From Chlamydoabsidia padenii (Eukaryota > Mucoromycota > Mucoromycetes > Mucorales > Cunninghamellaceae): 38,740 nt of DNA. Below are positions 32,292 to 38,740 of the stretch, in pieces; within the stretch, counting starts at the first letter, position 1, and each line of letters begins with the position of its first letter. Where the stretch lies: the NCBI GenBank assembly GCA_025330725.1, contig JAIWND010000081.1, positions 1-38,740 on the forward strand, given 5' to 3'. The position numbers and the translations under genes are program-made. A model generated the notes under the pieces. The model searched no databases. It was given only the letters and a program-made list of their open reading frames with translations, and was not told the DNA's origin.

Positions 32292-33316
32292 ATTTTCTCA
32301 AGTCGTGCAATGATGATCCATACACTTTTTCCCAAGCCAAACATTGTACCCAAAATACATACACAACATATTATCAAGCAAAAATCAAATGAAATATTAT
32401 AAAATTTTATTATAATGATTGCATTACACCCATACACATGGGATAAACTAATCTATACCGATCTAATCTACCCCTAATAGTAAAGTCAGCCACTATTCGT
32501 TTGGTACCAAGTCATCATCCATTGCTCCACCATATCTTGTACAGCTATTTGTATAATAAAGCAACCTATCCATAGCACTATTGTCCTCCAAGTGGTCATA
32601 ATCCAGTTATTGTATTTATGTTCATTACGCCATAGTCCATTAATGTTGCACTTTGGATACCCGTAGTCAGTCTTCTTGATCATAAATATTTCATGCATCA
32701 GTTCACGCTATCCATTGTTGTTAAAGTTGTCTGTTGATGATTATCTTTATCCCATTGTATAAGTAGAATCTGTCTTGTACTCCATAAAAGAAGGATCGTC
32801 AAGGTTTATTGTCGCAACCATCAAAGTCACCTTTCAGATTTTCGGAAAGAAGAGAGTTGTCAGTAAGAGAACATCGATTGTAATCATTATAAAAAGAATA
32901 TACCAAGGTAAAAAGTCAAGGCGATTGTTGCACTCGATTCAGCAAAAAGGTTTCCGGGTCCATCCATTAATAACATTCGTTGTTTATTCATCAGGCAATC
33001 GTCATTCCATTGTCACCCAGCAAGTTGTTCGTAGCTTCACTGTGTTGTAAAAGCTGTAAGATACAGGTATTATGTTTGGTGATCTTGTAAAGTACCACAG
33101 TTTGTAGATGGTAATTGCAGGTCGTCGTATTGAATTAGCCAGAAGGAAGAGAAGGGAGATGTCATTTTGGAGAAGAGTCAGGATCAAGAGGAGTAGTTAG
33201 GTCAAGTATTGTGTGTCAAATAATAACAGGAAGAAGAAGAAGTAAAAAGTGGCGAAGAGTAGAAAGAAGAAAAAGAATTAAAAAAGCATAGCCCCCTCTT
33301 TTTACACTTGCCAGAT

Positions 33317-33330
33317 ATTCAAATCCCGAC
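33317..33330 (+). repeat. Recurrent motif ATTCAAATCCCGAC, exact core
   Basis: Exact core. An inverted half (CGGG) follows 7 nt later, and the outer flanks ACTTGCC / GGCAAGT are also inverted repeats. Confidence 0.6.
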
Positions 33331-35392
33331 TCTAACGGGCAAGTCTTTCTTTTGACACTTCTTCCTTTACCACAACTTGATGAATACCATAATTCGACAA
33401 AACTGTTGACTTAGTATTTTATAAATTATAAAACATCTTGGCGGGTGGTTGGAGGGCAAAAGCCTTTCGACTTGTCAAAGGGGTGGTAAGGGAGGTGGCG
33501 GCTTTTCGACCGCCGACATTTATGCAAAGATGAAATGTCTACACTCCGCCCCCGTCAAAAACACTTTTTATTAAACTCTAAATACAACCATCAGTATTGA
33601 AAAAACATTGATGGTTAGTAATGGGTTGTTAAGATGAGTCGATGCTATAACTACTAATACATATCAAGTGTAGTTCCAAGATTTTGATAGAGTTGGCCAC
33701 CATAAAACCCAGCACCACAAGTCAGATTAATTGAAGCGGTACAGTTGCAGCAACTTTAAATTAAAGATTACGTCGATGTCAGTGGAAGAATCGAAAACGC
33801 ACTTATCTTCAGAACCCCCAAAAGGCAGAAGAGTCTTGATCAAAGGACAAGAGTCTTGAAGAACACAAGTAACACCGTGGTGAGAAAAAAAAAGTGAGTC
33901 AATAATGTACTTGATATTGTAAGTAGGGGAGAGATAGTACCTTGTATTAAAAGGTATAAAGTGCCAACAGAATAGCAAAAAAAGGAGGCTGTATTATTTT
34001 GATAGTTCCTACAAAAAAAAAGTTGATAAAGTGTTACCCATGATGATGAGACGAGAGCCAAATGCTTACCTGTAATAAGATGTAGTCTTGATAAAGAGCA
34101 GGAGCGGACGAATCATGTTGATAAAGCAAAGAGACGCAAAACTTGATGCAGTAAATAGTAAAGTGAAGGGAAAAGAGAAAGAAAAGAAAGAAAGAAAAAA
34201 AGGGGAAGAAAGGGGACGGGGAAAACATCGGGCTTTTAACTCATGTCCGAGTATGCTCAAACGGGAGTTGGCGAGTCAAATGTGAAACACCCCACTATCC
34301 CTTTTCTATTACACTCACATTATGGTGTACATGATATCTTTGGCACTTACAACTGGCATAGAAAAAAGTAACAGCTTACATATACACGATCGACAATACT
34401 TAGAAGTGCCAGACTCGATGGAAGAGGATACACAAACCAAAACCACGTCATTTTTTTTTCTGGGGATGGAGAAACGTACTTTATTTCTGTATGATACATG
34501 TGAAGAGAGATTGTTTGCGCCAAAAAAAAAAAAAAAGACACACACACAAACATACTACATTGTATTTTCCCATCTAATGATACAACTGCAAGTCAGCCCT
34601 TTACCTCAATGAATTGCACTAACATATCGGATCAAAGCATACCTAGCAAAAGGAAAAATAAAAAGAGCCATCAGGAAGGCTATTGAATTAGCCGCTTCTA
34701 AAACTGGAGCTGTTTCTCGTGATACAAATAAAGAGGAGTTTAACTCTTTTGTTTAGTGCACCAAAAGCAAAGATTTTGAAGGCGCGTCAAACTTTATGTT
34801 AACGTACCCGAGTAAAAGGCAAACGGAGGCAAACGGGATGATGACAAAAAATAAGGAGAGGTGAACGCACCGAATCACCGGGATTTCAAAAAAGCAGAAA
34901 TTCATGCAACCAAACAGGATCTATTCTTACTGCTCATTGGCTTCGACGCAATACACTTCATATGGTAATTCAAAGAACATCCAGAACTAGATATGTATAA
35001 TATAATATCATTACACCTATCATACAAAACAACTTCTACACGTTTTCCATTGAATCAGAGTATAAAGTATTGGCATTCTTCTCCTATCACACTTGTAGCA
35101 TGATAAGTAACAAAAAAGACAGACCTAGACTTTCGTTAAGCTCTTTTGACATTGTCAATGCAAAAGAAATGACAGGTACATATGACTTTAAACTTGGTTT
35201 GATTGAAATGAGTGTCTGAAAGCTTGACTTTTTACTGAGAATACATCATAAAAGTACACACTCTGTTTATTGGCATCGGTTTGATAACGAGGTGAGACCT
35301 GATACTCTCCTTTTTTAGGCACATGAGGTAAAAAGAAAAAGAAAAAGAAAAAAAGACTGCAAGCCTGTACAGCTCCATACAAGGGACTTGGC

Positions 35393-35441
35393 GCTTGGTG
35401 TTCTATGTAAAGTTTGTTGTAAATAGGCTAAGCAATGCTTA
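35393..35441 (-). repeat. Inverted partial copy of the tandem-array unit
   Basis: This segment (ATGTAAAGTTTGTTG...AATAGGCTAAGCAATGC) is the reverse complement, with a few changes, of the block read AGCCTATTTCCAACAAACTT in each unit of the array to its right. Confidence 0.75.
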
Positions 35442-35479
35442 TGGCCCATTTATTGATGAGCATTCATTGTCCATTGAAG

Positions 35480-36830
35480 CGGTAGAACTCTATTTGCTCC
35501 AATTGTCCACGGATGCTAATGATTAAAGTGGCGATGTGGACATTATAGCCTATTTCCAACAAAACTTACATAATGATCAATGTAGCAAGACCCTTGTGTC
35601 GGTCAGTTCAGACTTGCGATGACTTTTACCTGTTCTTTGCAAGAAAAAAAAAAAAAGAAGTCTGGCTCCTTTTCGTACTTTTTCAGATCCCGCCTGCCTC
35701 TACCAAGGTTTGGAAAGGCTCTACTGCCTTAATGGACAAGTGATGCTAATGATTAAAGTGACCATGTGCATTCCTCAGCCTATTTCCCACAAACTTTACA
35801 TAATAGTTATTGTACCAAGTCCACTGTATGGAGCAATACAGCCTCAAGATTGTTTTACCCTGACTTTTGTAAAAAAAAAAAAAAAGTTGCAAAATAATTT
35901 TTGACACACAAGACAAAACTTGATTCAAAACCCGCCTACTCTCGCCTTGAATCTTGGGGGAACTTTACTGCCTTAATGAACAAGTGATGCTAATGACAAA
36001 AGTAACCATATGCATTCCTTAGCCTATTTCCAACAAACTTTACATAATGGCCAGTATACCAAGTCCACTGTATGGAGCAGTATAGCCTCAAGATTGTTTT
36101 AACCTGACTTTTGTAAAAAAAAAGTTGCAGAATGAAAATTGACACACAAGACAAAACTTAGTTCAAAACCCGCTTACTCTCGCCTTGAATCTTGGGAGAG
36201 CTCTACCAGCTTAATGAACAAGCGATGCTAATGACAAAAGTGGCGATGTAGACATTATAGCCTATTTCCAACAAATTTTACATAATGGCCAATATACCAA
36301 ATACCTTGTGTGGAGCAGTATAGCCTCAAGATCGTTTTACCCTGACTTTTGTAAAAAAAAAAAAAAAAAAAGTTGCAGAATGAAAATTGACACACAAAAC
36401 CAAACTTGATTCAAAACCCGCTTACTCTCGCCTTGAATCTTGGGAGAGCTCTACCAGCTTAATGAACAAGCGATGCTAATGACAAAAGTGGCGATGTAGA
36501 CATTATAGCCTATTTCCAACAAAGTTTACATAATGGCCAATATACCAAGTCCACTGTATGGAGTAATATAGCCTCAAGATTGTTTTACCCTGACTTTTGT
36601 AAAAAAAAAAAATTGACACACAAGACAAAACTTGATTCAAAACCCGCTTACTCTCGCCTTGAATCTTGGGAGAACTTTACTGCCTTAATGAACAAGTAGT
36701 GCTAATGACAAAAGTAAGCATGAGCATTCCTTAGCCTATTTCCAACAAACTTTACATAATAGTCATTGTACCAAGTATCTTGTGTCGGTCAGTCCTGACT
36801 TGTGATGACTTTTACCTGTCCTTTGCTAGA
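35480..36830 (+). repeat. Tandem array, six units of about 225-248 bp
   Basis: The anchor GATGCTAATGA recurs at 35512, 35742, 35986, 36224, 36472 and about 36697. Each unit contains AGCCTATTTCCAACAAA, TTTACATAATGG/AGT, a C/T-rich block ending CTGACTTTTGT or CTGTTCTTTGC, an A-run of 8-19 nt, GACACACAAGACAAAACTT, a motif form TTCAAAACCCGC and CTCGCCTTGAATCTTGGG. The outer units carry a TGTCGGTCAGT variant of the middle block where inner units have ATGGAGCAATACAGCC. No unit has a lasting reading frame. Copies 3-5 are most alike, as expected for unequal exchange. Confidence 0.9.
35923..35936 (+). repeat. Array form of the recurrent motif, ATTCAAAACCCGCC
   Basis: First of four near-identical copies, at the same place in consecutive units (others at about 36161, 36409 and 36635). 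A variant TTTCAGATCCCGCC at 35681 holds the equivalent place in the first unit. Confidence 0.6.
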
Positions 36831-38740
36831 CGGGAGGAAGAAAGATTCATGTTCAAAAATCGGTGTTTGAAAGCAAAAATAAAAGAGAGAGACAAAAAAA
36901 AGTTCACCGAGGTGGACTTTCTGAAATATAAGATTTTGTTTTTAGAGGCGTCCCGCCACTTTTAATCTTCTTCTTCTTCTTCCCTCTTTTCTCTTTTTCC
37001 TCTTATTTGCTCACCTTCAACAAGGCATTATGACTGTACTGTATCATTGACGATGGATTGATAAACTACTGATTACGAGCAAGTCATCAACTTTTATTCA
37101 CCAACTATCACCACTGACAACGAATACCCAACTTTAGCACAAATATGAAACTCACGATGGTTGGAAACGGATAGACGAAGATGAACGAAAGAGGTGGCGA
37201 AGCAACTGACCCTGTGGTATTGGGGTATGTTTTACTAATGGCGATGAATCTCTAACGGAGGGAAAGGCGATGGTAATGTTATACTGTCTACACCCTTCAA
37301 GACTTTGATACTAATACTTTTGCTTCTCTCTTCGTCTTTTTTCATGTTTAGGTAGAATTGATACATACTAACTCTTTGTGTATGGGCTACGTACTGGTGA
37401 TGGACAAACTAGGGGAAACGGTAAAGCAATCAAATAACAGGGGGGGGGAGAGGAGATGCTGTAAAATGGTCCTTTCTCTTTTGGGTTCACAGCTTCACCA
37501 AGACTCTGATACTGAAACCTCTCTTTCTCTCTCTTCCTATATATTTAGGTAAATCGGTGGCCCAAATAATAACGAAGACAACAGTCTTGACGATTCATCT
37601 TGTATCTATTTGAATGGTTACTTTTGGTGCTGATTTGCTTACCAAACAATACCACCTACATCACCTTCCATACAGTCGTCCTTCACAACATATCTCCACT
37701 ATCACCCAAAATCATCAATGTTTTATTATATCCGAACGGCATATAGTTCTTCTTGGGACACCATTACGATCTGACGAATCCTCGATAAAATGAACACCAT
37801 GGTAACTCCTAGGCAGAAAAATGTAGATCTGACAAAAGTAAACGTATGTAATAAAACTCGATGCCAAATCCAACTTAACAGCTTTATAACACCACAACGC
37901 TTTAATGCATACTGCTGGACATATCGATAAATTCGATACAATGGGCAGGCGGCAAATTGAATATACATAAACAATCACCAATCATATCACCAGGAAAACT
38001 CTCACCTTCAGGAACATTTTACCAAAACTCGGGTCTCGGCAGATCTGGGAATGACAAAATGATATACTAAGCATCTCCACATTCAATGGGACTTGGTCGA
38101 TCGACAACATGAATACAATGGATGACTCTCTCTTTGGATCGGATTTGACTATGAACACAAGTGATAAAGGTATCTGGCTTTACCTATTCTCCTTTTTACC
38201 ATGCACCCTTCCACCATCCTCTCCATATAACCAGGTTAACAATCAAATCCATGATGTCCACTGTCGCTTTTATGTTGGTGAATCAATCTCAATGCCATGA
38301 TTGACAATGCCACTTACTCTTGCTGATGTCACGATGTACAATACAATGGTGGTTTTGGAATGGAAGCTCTACCTCTATTGTTGGAGACCTCTGGCACATA
38401 TAGAAAGCAAGACATAACAAATCAACTCACTTTTGTCTTTGGTGCTCGACGCATCATCAATTCGGAACAGCACTTGGTGGATTCAACTGACTCGGGTTAC
38501 ACTACAAAATGATCAAGCACCAAACACCTTCATACAATGCTGATCTAGATTCTGACAATGTAACCAAGTAGTACGCAACAGGGATAATAAATGGTTTGCT
38601 TGGATCATGGTTACCGCTGAATACTGGCCAAAGTAGGTTTAGAAGAAAAAAGAAGATGGGGGTGGTGGTTGACAAAATGGCTCACTTTCTTTTTTCCTTT
38701 TTTACTAAACAAGTTATGGATGTAGGACAACTCAAGGCAT
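36831..38740 (+). other. Gene-poor right end with broken coding-like pieces
   Basis: No intact gene is seen. Plus-strand fragments read SISTFNGTWSIDNMNTMDDS (from about 38074) and YNGGFGMEALPLLLETSGTY then RKQDITNQLTFVFGARRIIN (about 38340-38510), separated by stops. An intron-like GTAGGT...CTAAAC...TGTAG stretch occupies about 38633-38725, leaving a possible exon start at 38726. They may belong to one decayed gene that continues beyond the window. The family is not recognised. Confidence 0.3.

Larger units (their letters stand above)
30227..35392. other. Gene-poor stretch, decayed sequence
   Basis: In 5.2 kb I find no intact gene. Open frames of 60-96 codons (32775, 34322, 33727 (-) and others) lack motifs. 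A frame near 34640-34755 (containing IRKAIELAASKTGAVSRDTN) is interrupted by stops and may be a coding relic. Exact motif copies lie at 32277 and 33317, and a variant at 30881. A G-rich stretch with a GGCGG/CCGCC hairpin is at 33440-33520. Confidence 0.45.

Noticed and set aside
35480..36830. CRISPR array.
   Set aside because: Units are 225-248 bp, share homology through their whole length and lie in fungal nuclear DNA.

Overview
The window looks like nuclear DNA of an early-diverging, filamentous fungus, most likely Mucoromycota (Mucorales type). The genes are intron-rich, with introns of about 50-130 bp that start GTAAGT or GTRNGN, carry CTAAC-like branch sites and end in TAG/CAG. Intergenic DNA is AT-rich with many long A/T homopolymers. 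Several gene families are fungal: a CHS7 chitin-synthase chaperone, a UPF0658 Golgi membrane protein and an RRT8/LDS-type EI24 protein. All exon structures were built by hand from splice signals, reading-frame continuity and recalled family motifs; no search was run.

Layout. 1-432 (+) is the 3' end of a DnaJ/Mdj1-like co-chaperone. 1035-2531 (-) is a six-exon UPF0658 membrane protein. 4292-5045 (-) is a small secreted lectin-like protein, divergent from CHS7 at 5370-6543 (+) across a shared 324-bp promoter region. 7372-8799 (+) holds a broken ORF cluster that may be a tyrosine-recombinase relic. 10281-12040 is a 1.76-kb non-autonomous LTR retrotransposon with apparently identical 258-bp LTRs and a primer-binding site matching initiator tRNA-Met. 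It sits 42 bp from a tRNA-Cys(GCA) gene (12083-12155, -). 12601-13729 (+) is the EI24/RRT8-like protein. 15250-17472 (-) is a 13-exon S10 serine carboxypeptidase. 19282-19919 (-) is ribosomal protein eS19. 20705-22642 (+) is a 12-exon sulfite oxidase. 23452-28285 (+) is the 12-exon XRN1 exoribonuclease. 28764-28976 (-) is a possible 70-aa gene.

From about 29 kb to the end I find no intact gene. This part holds broken ORF fragments, homopolymers and, at 35.4-36.8 kb, a six-copy tandem array of about 225-248-bp units with an inverted partial copy at its left edge.

The genes are mostly unrelated housekeeping or secretory functions and do not form a pathway. The most unusual signals are: (i) a short motif, TTCAAATCCCGC/A, repeated many times in both orientations in intergenic DNA, introns and (as TTCAAAACCCGC) every middle unit of the tandem array; (ii) a 6-nt microexon carrying the molybdenum-binding cysteine of sulfite oxidase; (iii) the miniature LTR element beside a tRNA gene.
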